Shown here: piece by piece, positions 25,347 through 34,769 of the stretch
Position numbering within the stretch: position 1 is the stretch's first letter
Layout of the letters: the number at the start of each line of letters is the position of its first letter
Assembly: GCA_938082505.1 (NCBI GenBank)
Contig: CALLLH010000003.1
Span: forward strand, 1 to 64,000
Direction: 5' to 3'
DNA length: 64,000 nucleotides
Origin: an uncultured Flavobacteriales bacterium
GTDB lineage: Bacteria; Bacteroidota; Bacteroidia; Flavobacteriales_D; Sanyastnellaceae
Notes under the pieces: generated by a model
Database searches by the model: none
What the model was told of the DNA's origin: nothing
What the model saw: the letters and a program-made list of their open reading frames with translations, nothing else
Position numbers and translations under genes: made by a program

Positions 25347-26723
25347 TCAGGCTCCAGCCCCGAACATGAGCCAGTAGACCGCCGCGCCTGACAGGTAACC
25401 GGCTATGGCGAGCAGGCTCATCCGCTTCAGATACCAGACGAAGTCGATCTTTTCCAATCCCATCACGGCAACACCTGCCGCACTGCCGATGATCAGGGCG
25501 CTGCCGCCCGTTCCGGCGCAGTATGCCAGGAATTGCCAGAACAGTCCATCCTGCACGAAGTAGCCCATCCACTGGGTCGAACCGGGATCCGCAATGGGAT
25601 ACATGCCCATGCTCGCGGCGACCAGGGGGACGTTGTCCACGATGGCCGAGAGCAGTCCGATGGCGATGTTGATGAGGTAGACATCCCCGAGGGCCAGGCG
25701 CAGCCAATCCGCCGTGGCGATGAGATGGCCCGCCTCCTGGAGCGCACCGACCGCGAGGAGAATTCCGAGGAAAAACAACACCGACGCCTGGTCGATTTTG
25801 CGCAGTACACCCACGACACTGAGCTGGCTCCGCTCCTGTGCGTTCTTGGACCGGTGGAGCACCTCGGTGGTCAGCCAGAGTACGCCGAGTGACAACATCA
25901 TGCCCATGAAGGGCGGCAAGTGGGTCAACGTCTTGAAAACCGGGACGAAGAGCAGACCGGAAACCCCCATGGCGAAAATGAGATTGCGCTCCCCCTTCGA
26001 GGTGGGATCCGCCTCCTCGTCCGGGTCTTCGATTACGGGACGCTCCACTTCGCCCTTCATGCGCAGGGACATGATGGTCAGGGGAACCACCATGCACACG
26101 ATACTGGGAAGGATGAGGTTGGTGATGATGACGGGCGTGGTCAATTGTCCTCCGATCCACAGCATGGTCGTGGTCACGTCTCCGATGGGGGACCATGCCC
26201 CGCCCGCATTGGCACAAATGATGACCGCCCCCGCATACACCCAACGGGTGGGCTTGTCCGCGATGAGCTTCCTCAGGAGCGAGATCATCACGATGGAAGT
26301 GGTCAGGTTGTCGAGGGCCGCGGAGAAGAAGAAGGTCAGGATTCCGATGATCCAGAGGAGAGGGGCCTTTTTGCGCGTCTTGATCTTGTCGGTGATGACG
26401 GCGAAACCGTTGTGTGCATCCACCAGCTCCACGATGGTCATGGCGCCCATCAGGAAAAACAGAATGCTCGCGATCTCCTCCATGTGGTGCAGCAGGCGAT
26501 GCTCGAAGAACACCTTGAGCGCACCATGGCCGGATCCTCCGTGATCGAAAGCCTGGAAGGACTCAACGAGGTGGTCGGGGGCCTCATGCCATCCCAGGAC
26601 CAGTACCGCCCAGCACAGGGTTCCCGTGATCAGGGCGCTGGCTGCCTTGTCGATGTGGAGGTTGTGCTCCAGCGCGATGAAGAGGTAGCCAACGACGAAG
26701 AGGACGATGAGGATGGTGGCCAT
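25347..26723 (-). CDS. nhaD: NhaD-type sodium:proton antiporter
   Basis: A 458-residue, polytopic membrane protein (about 12 segments) of the ion transporter superfamily. Diagnostic phrases are FFFSAALDNLTTSIVMISLL, ICANAGGAWSPIGDVTTTML and IGLLSAIVDNVPLVAASMGM, the paired re-entrant regions of NhaD. It exports sodium in exchange for protons, useful in a marine or alkaline habitat. It is on the same strand as the exbB group but 102 bases upstream, so it may have its own promoter or read into exbB. Confidence 0.92.
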   Translation of the reverse strand: MATILIVLFVVGYLFIALEHNLHIDKAASALITGTLCWAVLVLGWHEAPDHLVESFQAFDHGGSGHGALKVFFEHRLLHHMEEIASILFFLMGAMTIVELVDAHNGFAVITDKIKTRKKAPLLWIIGILTFFFSAALDNLTTSIVMISLLRKLIADKPTRWVYAGAVIICANAGGAWSPIGDVTTTMLWIGGQLTTPVIITNLILPSIVCMVVPLTIMSLRMKGEVERPVIEDPDEEADPTSKGERNLIFAMGVSGLLFVPVFKTLTHLPPFMGMMLSLGVLWLTTEVLHRSKNAQERSQLSVVGVLRKIDQASVLFFLGILLAVGALQEAGHLIATADWLRLALGDVYLINIAIGLLSAIVDNVPLVAASMGMYPIADPGSTQWMGYFVQDGLFWQFLAYCAGTGGSALIIGSAAGVAVMGLEKIDFVWYLKRMSLLAIAGYLSGAAVYWLMFGAGA

Positions 26724-26741
26724 GGAAAGTAAAGGGTCGAA

Positions 26742-27977
26742 TTAGAGCAATTGTTCGAGGGCAATGGCCATGGCCGTGGAGGACAGGCCCTTGGTGTGTG
26801 GGTTTCGGGCGTGACAACGTTCCATTGCAGCCCTGATGCATCCCGAAGTGTCCTGGAAGATGGCCTCGTCGGAAAGGCTCACTTCTCCGTCTCCCATGAG
26901 GTAGGCGAAGACCCTTGCCATGCCGCAATTGGCGATGAAATCTGGAATTACGGCGCAGGATTGGTCCGCCTTGTCCGCAATCGGCCCATGGAAGATCTCC
27001 TCATCGGCAAACGGCACATTGGCCCCCGCCGAGATGACCTCCAGCCCCTGGGCCAACATCCGGTCAAGCTGGTCCTCGGTCACCAAACGCGATGCTGCGC
27101 AGGGAAGGAAGACATCCGCCCCAACATCCCAAATGGAGGACGACACCTCATCAAATGACAGGAGACCATCCGCCTTCAGGGCATTGCCGTCCTTGGCGAG
27201 AAACAAGCTGCGCACCTCATCGAGTCCCAAGCCCTCCGGACTTACCAGGCCGCCTGCGCGGTCGATGATGCCCGTGATGACCGCCCCCTGCTTGGCCAGG
27301 TACAAGGCAGCCGCGGCGCCGACGTTGCCCCATCCCTGGACGAGCACCCGCTTGCCTGCGACCTCTTCTCCCCCGTACAGCCCGTAGTAGTGCCGCACGG
27401 ATTCCGCTACGCCGTACCCCGTGATGAGATCGGCCACACGGAACCGCACGCCTCCGCCATCCGGCAGGAATTCAGGGTCTTCCACCACTTGGCTCACGCC
27501 CTGTCTGAGGTGTCCGATGCGCTTCACCTTCTGCGCTTCGTCAGGCTTGAAATGCCCATTGAACACCCCTTCCTGGGGATGCCAGACGCCACATGCCTCC
27601 GTCATCGGGATGACCTCCTTTCCGGCGTCCACGTTCAAATCCCCACCCGTCCCGTAGTAGTGCTTGAGCAATGGCGTAACCGCCTGGTACCAGCGGCGCA
27701 ACACGCCCTCCTTCCGGGGGTCATTGGGGTCGAAATTGATGCCGCTCTTGGCCCCTCCGATCTGCGGTCCACTGACGGTGAACTTGATTTCCATCGTCTT
27801 GGCCAACGACACGACCTCCCCCTTGTCCAATCCGGACCGCATCCGGGTGCCACCTCCGGCGGCCCCTCCCCTCAAGCTGTTGATGACCACCCATCCGCGG
27901 GCCTCGGTCTCGGGGTCCGACCATTCAAAGACGATTTCCGGTGGGCGCTGGCTGTAGCGGTCGAGCAGGTCCTTCAT
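26742..27977 (-). CDS. Glu/Leu/Phe/Val dehydrogenase family protein
   Basis: A 411-residue NAD(P)-dependent amino-acid dehydrogenase for oxidative deamination or its reverse. The substrate half has RGGAAGGGTRMRSGLD, IGGAKSGINFDPNDPRK (catalytic Lys in GGAKSG) and GTGGDLNVD; the nucleotide half has VLVQGWGNVGAAAALYLA. The exact amino acid cannot be told. The ATG at 27977 gives MKDLLDRYSQRPPEIVFEW, which fits the family; an in-frame ATG at 28001 would overlap the anmK end. It follows anmK by 7 bases and precedes nhaD by 18. Confidence 0.88.
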   Translation of the reverse strand: MKDLLDRYSQRPPEIVFEWSDPETEARGWVVINSLRGGAAGGGTRMRSGLDKGEVVSLAKTMEIKFTVSGPQIGGAKSGINFDPNDPRKEGVLRRWYQAVTPLLKHYYGTGGDLNVDAGKEVIPMTEACGVWHPQEGVFNGHFKPDEAQKVKRIGHLRQGVSQVVEDPEFLPDGGGVRFRVADLITGYGVAESVRHYYGLYGGEEVAGKRVLVQGWGNVGAAAALYLAKQGAVITGIIDRAGGLVSPEGLGLDEVRSLFLAKDGNALKADGLLSFDEVSSSIWDVGADVFLPCAASRLVTEDQLDRMLAQGLEVISAGANVPFADEEIFHGPIADKADQSCAVIPDFIANCGMARVFAYLMGDGEVSLSDEAIFQDTSGCIRAAMERCHARNPHTKGLSSTAMAIALEQLL

Positions 27978-27984
27978 CTGGGTT

Positions 27985-29100
27985 TCACAAGACCGATTCA
28001 TATCCGGTCGGGGCGAAGTTACCGAAGAGCTTCCCGCCGCACACATCTGTCGAAGCCCCTGTCACGGAGGCCAAGGATGTGGGCATGCGGTGGGCTGTGC
28101 GCCATGCCAACCAGGCGAACGCCGCAGCCTCTTTGCCATCGACCCATGGCCTTGCGGGCACATGGACGCTCCACCCTTCCGGCAGATGGAACCCGATGCG
28201 TTCCATGAGGAAGAGGTTGTGCGCGCCTCCTCCCGTGATCGTGACCGATCCGCTCGAGGCCGCCAACTTCAGGGCGTCGGCCAGTGTCCCTGCAATCCAC
28301 TCCACGGCTGTGGCCAAAGCGTCCTCTGGCCGCCCTATGGCGTCGAGTATTCCGTGCAGGGCCGCGAGGTCTTCGGCCGCAAGGGACTTGGGCGGGGCCT
28401 TGTCGAGAAACGCCCACTGATCCAAGGCTTGGAGGGCCTTCGGCACCACGGCGCCGGCTGCCGCCCATTGACCGCCCTCATCGCAGGCCCGACCCCGTCG
28501 TTGAGCCTGCCGATTGAGGAGCAGGTTGCACCCCGCAACGTCCCATGCCATCACCGCTTTCGATGCCGGCGGCAACAAAGTCAGGTTCGCAATCCCGCCG
28601 AGGTTGATGCAACAAGCCTGCTCCGAGAAAGCGACCGCGTCGAACAACGGCACCAGCGGCGCACCCTGTCCTCCTGCTGCGACATCCGCCGACCGGTAAT
28701 CGGCCACGACCGGAATGCCCAGCCGTTCGGCAAGCCAGCCACCATCTCCGATGGCGGCGGTGCCGCGGCCTCCCGGCTCATGATACCAGGTGTGTCCACT
28801 GAAACCCAACAAATCCGGAAAACCATGACGGTCGGACCATGCATCGAGGTGCGGGCGGATGGCCGTCAGCACCCAAGCGGTCCATTCGGCCTCGAGGCGG
28901 TGCACGGCAACCGGCTCCATGTCCGCCAGACATTGCAAGCTTCCCGTCCACTCCATCGAATATGCCTTTGAGGCCGTCTCAAGCAGTTCGATGGTCAGCC
29001 CCCTTTGTCCAATCCGACACAAGGCCAGGTCCAAACCGTCACAGGAGGTGCCTGACATCGTGCCGAGCACGAGAATCGACTTGTCCCCTCGGTCATTCAT
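27985..29100 (-). CDS. anmK: anhydro-N-acetylmuramic acid kinase
   Basis: AnmK cleaves and phosphorylates 1,6-anhydro-MurNAc from cell-wall turnover to MurNAc-6-phosphate. The 371-residue length fits. The phosphate-binding loop is LGTMSGTSCDGLDLALC near the N-terminus; others are GHTWYHEPGG, INLGGIANLTLLP and ITGGGAHNLFLMERI. The starts at 29106 (MAM..) and 29100 are both possible; both lie in the 50-base divergent gap to the acyl-CoA dehydrogenase gene. No murQ lies beside it. Confidence 0.92.
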   Translation of the reverse strand: MNDRGDKSILVLGTMSGTSCDGLDLALCRIGQRGLTIELLETASKAYSMEWTGSLQCLADMEPVAVHRLEAEWTAWVLTAIRPHLDAWSDRHGFPDLLGFSGHTWYHEPGGRGTAAIGDGGWLAERLGIPVVADYRSADVAAGGQGAPLVPLFDAVAFSEQACCINLGGIANLTLLPPASKAVMAWDVAGCNLLLNRQAQRRGRACDEGGQWAAAGAVVPKALQALDQWAFLDKAPPKSLAAEDLAALHGILDAIGRPEDALATAVEWIAGTLADALKLAASSGSVTITGGGAHNLFLMERIGFHLPEGWSVHVPARPWVDGKEAAAFAWLAWRTAHRMPTSLASVTGASTDVCGGKLFGNFAPTGYESVL

Positions 29101-29150
29101 GGCCATGGCATGGGTTATCTTTAGGCTCCCAAACCGCGAGAATCCCTGCA

Positions 29151-30293
29151 ATGATCCTGGAACTCACCGAAGAACAAAAAGCCGTGCGCGATGCCGCACG
29201 AGATTTTGCCCAGAATGTGCTGAAACCCGGCGTCATCGAGCGGGACAATGCACAGCGGTTTCCAGCCGATGAAATCCGCCAGCTTGGCGAGCTCGGTTTC
29301 ATGGGCATGATGGTGGATCCGAAATACGGCGGAAGTGGCATGGACACCGTAAGCTACGTCCTCGCCATGGAAGAATTGTCCAAGATCGACGCCTCTGCAT
29401 CGGTCTGCGTCTCCGTAAACAACTCATTGGTTTGCTGGGGACTGGAAGCTTTCGGGACGGAAGAACAAAAGGAAAAATTTCTGGCGCCGCTCGCCCGAGG
29501 TGAAAAAATCGGAGCCTTCTGTTTGAGTGAACCTGAAGCGGGGAGCGATGCCACGAGCCAACGCACCAGCGCCATCGACATGGGGGACCACTACCTCGTG
29601 AACGGCACCAAGAATTGGATCACCAACGGAGGGTCCGCCAGCACCTATCTCGTCATAGCCCAGACGGATGCGGAAAAAGGACATCGCGGCATCAACTGCC
29701 TCGTCATCGAGCGGGGTATGGAAGGGTTCACCGTAGGAGCCAAGGAAGACAAAATGGGCATCCGGGGCAGCGATACGCACACCCTGATGTTCCAGGATGT
29801 CAAGGTGCCCAAGGAGAATCGAATAGGAGAGGACGGGTTTGGTTTCAAATTCGCCATGATGACCCTTTCCGGAGGCCGGATCGGCATTGCGGCGCAGGCG
29901 TTGGGCATCGCCTCCGGTGCGCTCGAATTCGCGTTGGCCTACTCCAAAGAGCGTCAGGCATTCGGAAAGGAGATCCACAAGCACCAGGCCATTGCCTTCA
30001 AGCTGGCCGACATGGCCACCGAAATTGAAGCCGCCCGGATGCTCTGTCTGAAAGCGGCTTGGCTGAAGGATCAGGGTCAGGATTATGACCTTGCCAGCTC
30101 CATGGCCAAGTTGTATGCCTCAGAGGTCGCCGGACGGGTGACGGATCAGGCTGTGCAAATCCATGGCGGCTACGGTTATGTCAAGGAATACCATGTGGAG
30201 CGCCTCATGCGCGATTCCAAGATCACCCAGATCTACGAAGGCACGAGCGAGGTGCAGCGCATCGTCATTTCACGCGCCATCCTCAGCGACTGA
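29151..30293 (+). CDS. acyl-CoA dehydrogenase (short-chain type)
   Basis: A 380-residue FAD enzyme introducing the 2,3-double bond into acyl-CoA in fatty-acid or amino-acid breakdown. Signature stretches are FCLSEPEAGSDATSQRTSA and the C-terminal QIHGGYGYVKEYHVERLMRD followed by IYEGTSEVQRIVI; Glu363 of IYEGT is the catalytic base expected in short/medium-chain members. The length and motif set resemble butyryl-CoA dehydrogenase. No electron-transfer flavoprotein genes are adjacent. It starts opposite anmK and converges with the next minus-strand gene 14 bases away. A TATCTTTA element lies about 27 bases before the ATG. Confidence 0.93.
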   Translation: MILELTEEQKAVRDAARDFAQNVLKPGVIERDNAQRFPADEIRQLGELGFMGMMVDPKYGGSGMDTVSYVLAMEELSKIDASASVCVSVNNSLVCWGLEAFGTEEQKEKFLAPLARGEKIGAFCLSEPEAGSDATSQRTSAIDMGDHYLVNGTKNWITNGGSASTYLVIAQTDAEKGHRGINCLVIERGMEGFTVGAKEDKMGIRGSDTHTLMFQDVKVPKENRIGEDGFGFKFAMMTLSGGRIGIAAQALGIASGALEFALAYSKERQAFGKEIHKHQAIAFKLADMATEIEAARMLCLKAAWLKDQGQDYDLASSMAKLYASEVAGRVTDQAVQIHGGYGYVKEYHVERLMRDSKITQIYEGTSEVQRIVISRAILSD

Positions 30294-30307
30294 AGGGTCT
30301 TCTTGAC

Positions 30308-31255
30308 TCAGTCGGCACCGAGGATGCGCGACTCGGCCATGCCGAGAAGCTGCTCTTCCGCCTTGGAAGCGGCTTGTGGGACGCCGTTGTCGAATCTTCG
30401 TGATTCTGCTTGCCCCTCCGCATTCCTGCTGATGATCACGCTCGATTCGATGTCCGCCATGACGTTGAAAGCCACCGCACGCCGTCCACTGCTGGGATGC
30501 AATTGAACCGGGGTGCGCACCCTTCTCTGTCCGTTGCGCTTCAGCAACATCACCATACCTGCCTCGTCCACCGTGCAGATGTAGTCCTTCCTGCCTGCCC
30601 TGAGGTGGGCCATGCATTGAATGGAAGCGCCCTTGGAATTGTGGCGCCATCCCGAAGTGGCCTCCCCCAGATTTCGGTGGTTCAGGATGCGTCCATCGGC
30701 CAGGCCGAAGAGGTAACGCTCTTCGCCGGTACCCTCGTAATCCACCATGGCGAAAGCCGTGATGGGCACTCCTGGATTGACGATGAAGCCTGGAATGGGA
30801 CGGCCTCTGGGGTCCAAACCGACGCCCTGGCGCGAGTCGACCATGAGGAACTCCTGCGGACCGTCGTCATTGGCGTCCACCAGGACTGCCGCGATCAGGG
30901 GGGCGTCCATTCCATACTCCCACTGCTTCTGGCCCTCCTCTGAGCGGCAAATCACCTTGAACAGGTCATCCTGCTCGAGGTAGGTGCCCGATTCAAAACG
31001 GACCACTTCTTGGGCAAAGCTGAACGTGACATCGGCTTCCGGCATCATTTCTGACGTCCCGAGGGCCTGCTCCACTTGCTCATCGAGGGTTTCGGATCCT
31101 TCGCCGGGCCCATGCTCCACATCGTCCAGCACTGCGTCGGATGGGGTCCATTTTCCAGAAGCCCCTTGGCCGTCCAGAAAGACCCACGTGCTCGCCAGAG
31201 CCAGGCCTGAGGCCAAGGCCAGAACCGTCCAGAAGGTGGTGCCACCCGCGTTCAT
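30308..31255 (-). CDS. membrane-anchored protein of unknown function
   Basis: A 315-residue protein I do not recognise. One N-terminal membrane segment (FWTVLALASGLALASTWVFL) is followed by an acidic stretch and a soluble region with aspartate/glycine patches such as LVDANDDGPQEFLMVDSR and GLADGRILNHRNLGE, which recall FG-GAP or beta-propeller-like repeats found in periplasmic proteins. It therefore probably faces the periplasm. The ATG at 31255 is chosen because TACCTTCG ends 6 bases upstream; the frame extends to 31282. It is a single gene between a convergent neighbour and recG. Confidence 0.6.
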   Translation of the reverse strand: MNAGGTTFWTVLALASGLALASTWVFLDGQGASGKWTPSDAVLDDVEHGPGEGSETLDEQVEQALGTSEMMPEADVTFSFAQEVVRFESGTYLEQDDLFKVICRSEEGQKQWEYGMDAPLIAAVLVDANDDGPQEFLMVDSRQGVGLDPRGRPIPGFIVNPGVPITAFAMVDYEGTGEERYLFGLADGRILNHRNLGEATSGWRHNSKGASIQCMAHLRAGRKDYICTVDEAGMVMLLKRNGQRRVRTPVQLHPSSGRRAVAFNVMADIESSVIISRNAEGQAESRRFDNGVPQAASKAEEQLLGMAESRILGAD

Positions 31256-31261
31256 TCGAAA

Positions 31262-31269
31262 CGAAGGTA
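31262..31269 (-). promoter_or_regulatory. -7-like box before the unknown membrane-anchored protein
   Basis: Minus-strand TACCTTCG ends 6 bases before the ATG at 31255, identical in sequence to the gpmI box. Confidence 0.5.
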
Positions 31270-31357
31270 GGAGGCTGTCCATTCAATAGGGCCTGCAGGT
31301 TGTAGGATTTTCACCCAATCCATTGTGTCCTCTTGGCAAGTGACGCCAACGCCCGGT

Positions 31358-33478
31358 TCAGGAGATCCGGCTCCAATCCGGTCGCGAGGCCTTCAACCGA
31401 TCCACCCCTGTGCGCAGCAAGGCATGGCCCTTCCGCTCCAGCTCCGGATCATCCTGAAGGATGCGCCGCGCCACGGCCCGGGCATCCTCCAACAGCACCC
31501 GATCCTTGATGAGGTCGGCCACTTTGAGGTCCAACACCCCGCTTTGTTTCGTGCCCATCAGGTCCCCGGGACCCCTCAATTCGAGGTCGACTTCCGCTAT
31601 CTCGAACCCATCCTGGGTGCGGCACATCGTTTCGAGTCGCCTGCGGGCCTCCTTGCCCAACTCCTTGCCGCTCATGAGGATACAAAAACTCTGGGCGCCG
31701 CCCCGACCGACCCTGCCCCTGAGCTGGTGCAGCTGGCTGAGGCCGAAACGCTCCGCGCTCTCGATGACCATCACGGAAGCGTTGGGCACATTGACCCCCA
31801 CCTCGATCACCGTCGTGGCCACCATGATCTGGGTGGTGCCCTCTGCGAACCTTCGCATCTCGGCGTCCTTGTCCTCCGCCTTCATCCGTCCGTGGACGAT
31901 GCTCAGCCGAAACTCCGGCGGTGGGAAATGACGGGTCAGGCTCTCATAGCCGTCCATGAGATCCTTGTGGTCGAGCTGGGCGGATTCCTCGATCAAGGGG
32001 TAGACCACATATATCTGTCGCCCCTCGGCTATCTGCTCCCGCATGAAGCCGAAAACGCCCAGCCGCTGGGCATCGGTGCGGTGCACCGTCCGGATGGGCT
32101 TGCGGCCCGGTGGCAACTCGTCAATCACACTGACGTCCAGGTCTCCATAGACCGTCATGCTCAGCGTTCGCGGAATGGGCGTTGCCGTCATCACGAGAAT
32201 GTGCGGCGGAATGGTCGCCTTGGCCCACAGCCGTGCGCGCTGGGCAACGCCGAAACGGTGTTGCTCGTCGATCACGACCAGGCCGAGGCTTCGGAACACC
32301 ACGGCCGGCTCCAGAACAGCGTGCGTCCCGATGAGCAGGTGCACTTCTCCGTCCGCAAGGCCCGCTAGGATCGGCTTACGGTTTGCCTTCTTGACTGACC
32401 CCGTCAGGAGTTCGACGCGGACGGGCAAATCGCCCAACATCTCCCGGAATCCCTCGAAATGCTGCTGGGCCAGGATCTCCGTAGGCGCCATGATGCACAC
32501 CTGGTAGCCATTGTCCACTGCCATCAGTGCAGTCAACAGGGCCACCATGGTCTTGCCGCTGCCCACATCCCCCTGAAGCAGGCGGTTCATGTGGTTGCCA
32601 TTGCGGGTATCCTCCCTGATTTCCCGGATGACCCGCTTTTGGGCACCCGTCAACTCAAACGGAATGCGCTCGGCGTAGAACCGGTTGAACATGGCACCCA
32701 CCCTTGCGAAAGGGGCCCCGGGCTGATATACGGTCTGCCGGTTCCGGTGTTGGACCAGCAGGAGCTGCAGGAAGAGGAACTCTTCGAACTTGAGGCGGAA
32801 CCTGCCCAGCCGTTCCGCATTGGCATCCTCGGGTTGGTGCACCTGCTCCAGGGCGATGGACAAGGCCGGCATGCCGCGCAACTGGAGAATAGCCGGGGGC
32901 AGGGTCTCGGCAATCCAGAACTGGCCATGCAGCTCGCGCAATTGGCCGATCAGCCGTGCAATGGCTTGGCCCAACCCATTCGAATGCAGACCGAATCGGC
33001 CCAGCCGCTCCGTCGAACTGTAGACCGGATGCAGCGCTGAAGCCGACTTCACCTCCTTCAAGGTGAGCACCTCGGGATGGGCCATGTTGCGCCCTCCCTT
33101 GTATTCAGAGACCCGGCCCCACAATACGCAGGGTTGACCTACGGGCAAATTGCGGGCAACCCACTGGGCCCCCTTGAACCAGACAAGGGGGAGGATGTCA
33201 CCGAATTCATCCGCGAACTCCGCCTCGAGCCGGCTGCCACGCTTCTGCTTGACCTCTTTGAGTTTGCGGATTGTTCCACGCAATTGGACCTGAACAGGAC
33301 CCGGGACCGCTTCCGCCACGCGATGGAATCGGGTGCGGTCTTCATACCGAAACGGCAAGTGGAACAGCAGGTCTCCGCACGTCTTGATGCCAAGGTCCTC
33401 TGCAAGAGCCTCCGCCCGTTTCGGACCGATTCCCTTCAGGAATTCGATCGGGGTAGAGGCACTCAGCGGTTCCGGCAT
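31358..33478 (-). CDS. recG: ATP-dependent DNA helicase
   Basis: RecG remodels stalled replication forks and Holliday junctions. The 706-residue protein has the N-terminal wedge/OB domain (about residues 55-150), Walker A LQGDVGSGKTM (303-310), the DEQH box at 404-407 (VVIDEQHRFG), VMTATPIPRTLSMTVYGD, and the C-terminal helicase domain with VATTVIEVGVNVPNASVMV and QLHQLRGRVGRG. It is the last gene of the minus-strand run from porU and lies 11 bases after the pyruvate dehydrogenase E2 gene. Confidence 0.96.
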   Translation of the reverse strand: MPEPLSASTPIEFLKGIGPKRAEALAEDLGIKTCGDLLFHLPFRYEDRTRFHRVAEAVPGPVQVQLRGTIRKLKEVKQKRGSRLEAEFADEFGDILPLVWFKGAQWVARNLPVGQPCVLWGRVSEYKGGRNMAHPEVLTLKEVKSASALHPVYSSTERLGRFGLHSNGLGQAIARLIGQLRELHGQFWIAETLPPAILQLRGMPALSIALEQVHQPEDANAERLGRFRLKFEEFLFLQLLLVQHRNRQTVYQPGAPFARVGAMFNRFYAERIPFELTGAQKRVIREIREDTRNGNHMNRLLQGDVGSGKTMVALLTALMAVDNGYQVCIMAPTEILAQQHFEGFREMLGDLPVRVELLTGSVKKANRKPILAGLADGEVHLLIGTHAVLEPAVVFRSLGLVVIDEQHRFGVAQRARLWAKATIPPHILVMTATPIPRTLSMTVYGDLDVSVIDELPPGRKPIRTVHRTDAQRLGVFGFMREQIAEGRQIYVVYPLIEESAQLDHKDLMDGYESLTRHFPPPEFRLSIVHGRMKAEDKDAEMRRFAEGTTQIMVATTVIEVGVNVPNASVMVIESAERFGLSQLHQLRGRVGRGGAQSFCILMSGKELGKEARRRLETMCRTQDGFEIAEVDLELRGPGDLMGTKQSGVLDLKVADLIKDRVLLEDARAVARRILQDDPELERKGHALLRTGVDRLKASRPDWSRIS

Positions 33479-33489
33479 CAGCGCCGGAT

Positions 33490-34755
33490 TCAGGCGAGCA
33501 TGCGCACGGGGTGCTCAAGAAGGGACTTGACCTCTTGCAGGAATGCAGCGCCTGTGGCACCGTCCACGACACGGTGGTCGCAGCTGAGGGTCAGCTTCAT
33601 CACTTTACCGGGAACCACCGCACCGTCCCGGACAACCGGAACGTCGCTGATGCCCCCCACCGCCAAGATGCAGGCATCCGGCGGGTTGATGATGGCCGTG
33701 AAGTCCTCGATGCCGAACATGCCGAGGTTGGAGATGGTGAAGGTGTTGCCTTCCCAATCGCTCGGCTGCAATTTCTTGTCGCGGGCCTTGCCGGCGTATT
33801 CCTTGACCTCAGATCCGATTTCAGTCAGGGACTTCCGATCCGCATGGCGAACCACGGGGACGAGCAATCCGTCCTCCACCGCGACGGCCACGCCGATGTG
33901 CACGTGGTCATTCGTGCGGATGTGGGAGTCCATCCAGGCGCTGTTCACCGCGGGATGCTTCTTGAGCGCCAGGGAAACCGCCTTGACCACCATATCATTG
34001 AAGCTCACCTTGACGCCTTCCTGGGCGTTGATGGCCTTGCGGGCCTCCACTGCAGCGTCCATTTCGACGGACAGCTTCAGGTAGAAATGAGGGGCTGTGA
34101 ACTTCGATTCCGCCAACCGACGGGCAATGGTCTTCCGCATCTGGCTGACCGGATGATCGGTCGAGGATTCAACGGCACCGGTGCCTCCCGCCTGAGCGGG
34201 GACATGCGCTTCAATGTCGCGCTTGATGATGCGGCCGCCTTCTCCCGATCCGGTGACCCTGCCCAAATCGACCCCCCGCTCAGCGGCCAGGCGGGCTGCC
34301 AAGGGAGAGGCCTTGACCTTGCCATTCGAGGAGGTAAAGGGGCCTGCGGGTGCTGCCGATGGCGCCGCCATTGCTGGAGCGGGGGCTGGAGCGGGGGCCG
34401 GAGCGGGCGCCACTGCCACAGGCGCCGGAGCGGGGGCAGGTGCCGGGGCGGGAGCCGGTTCTGCAGGAGCCGCAGGTGCTGCAGCTTCTGCCGCCAACAG
34501 TCCGGCCACGTCTTCCCCGGCATCGCCGAGGATGGCGAGGATGCTGTCCACCGCGGCGGTAGCGCCCTTTTCCACACCAACGTGCAGGAGCACGCCATCC
34601 TGAAAGGATTCGAATTCCATGGTGGCCTTGTCGGTCTCGATCTCGGCGAGCACTTCGCCGGATTCCACCTGGTCACCTACTTTCTTGTGCCACTCAGCCA
34701 CGACACCCTCGGTCATGGTGTCGCTGAGTTTGGGCATGCGTACGATTTCAGCCAT
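33490..34755 (-). CDS. pdhC: pyruvate dehydrogenase complex dihydrolipoamide acetyltransferase (E2)
   Basis: The E2 core of the complex that makes acetyl-CoA from pyruvate. The 421-residue protein has one lipoyl domain (lipoylated Lys43 in ETDKATMEF), an extended Ala/Pro linker (about residues 90-131), a peripheral-subunit-binding domain (about 150-185, SPLAARLAAERGVDLGRVTG), and the catalytic domain ending with DHRVVDGATGAAF, where His394 is the active-site base. Bacteroidota E2 proteins often carry two lipoyl domains; this one has one. It follows pdhA by 14 bases. No E1-beta or E3 gene is in the window. Confidence 0.94.
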   Translation of the reverse strand: MAEIVRMPKLSDTMTEGVVAEWHKKVGDQVESGEVLAEIETDKATMEFESFQDGVLLHVGVEKGATAAVDSILAILGDAGEDVAGLLAAEAAAPAAPAEPAPAPAPAPAPAPVAVAPAPAPAPAPAPAMAAPSAAPAGPFTSSNGKVKASPLAARLAAERGVDLGRVTGSGEGGRIIKRDIEAHVPAQAGGTGAVESSTDHPVSQMRKTIARRLAESKFTAPHFYLKLSVEMDAAVEARKAINAQEGVKVSFNDMVVKAVSLALKKHPAVNSAWMDSHIRTNDHVHIGVAVAVEDGLLVPVVRHADRKSLTEIGSEVKEYAGKARDKKLQPSDWEGNTFTISNLGMFGIEDFTAIINPPDACILAVGGISDVPVVRDGAVVPGKVMKLTLSCDHRVVDGATGAAFLQEVKSLLEHPVRMLA

Positions 34756-34769
34756 TTCCTGAACGGGTA

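Noticed and set aside
34380-34480. Tandem-like GC-rich repeats as a mobile or regulatory repeat
   Set aside because: They encode the Ala-Pro linker of the E2 subunit and are explained by that.
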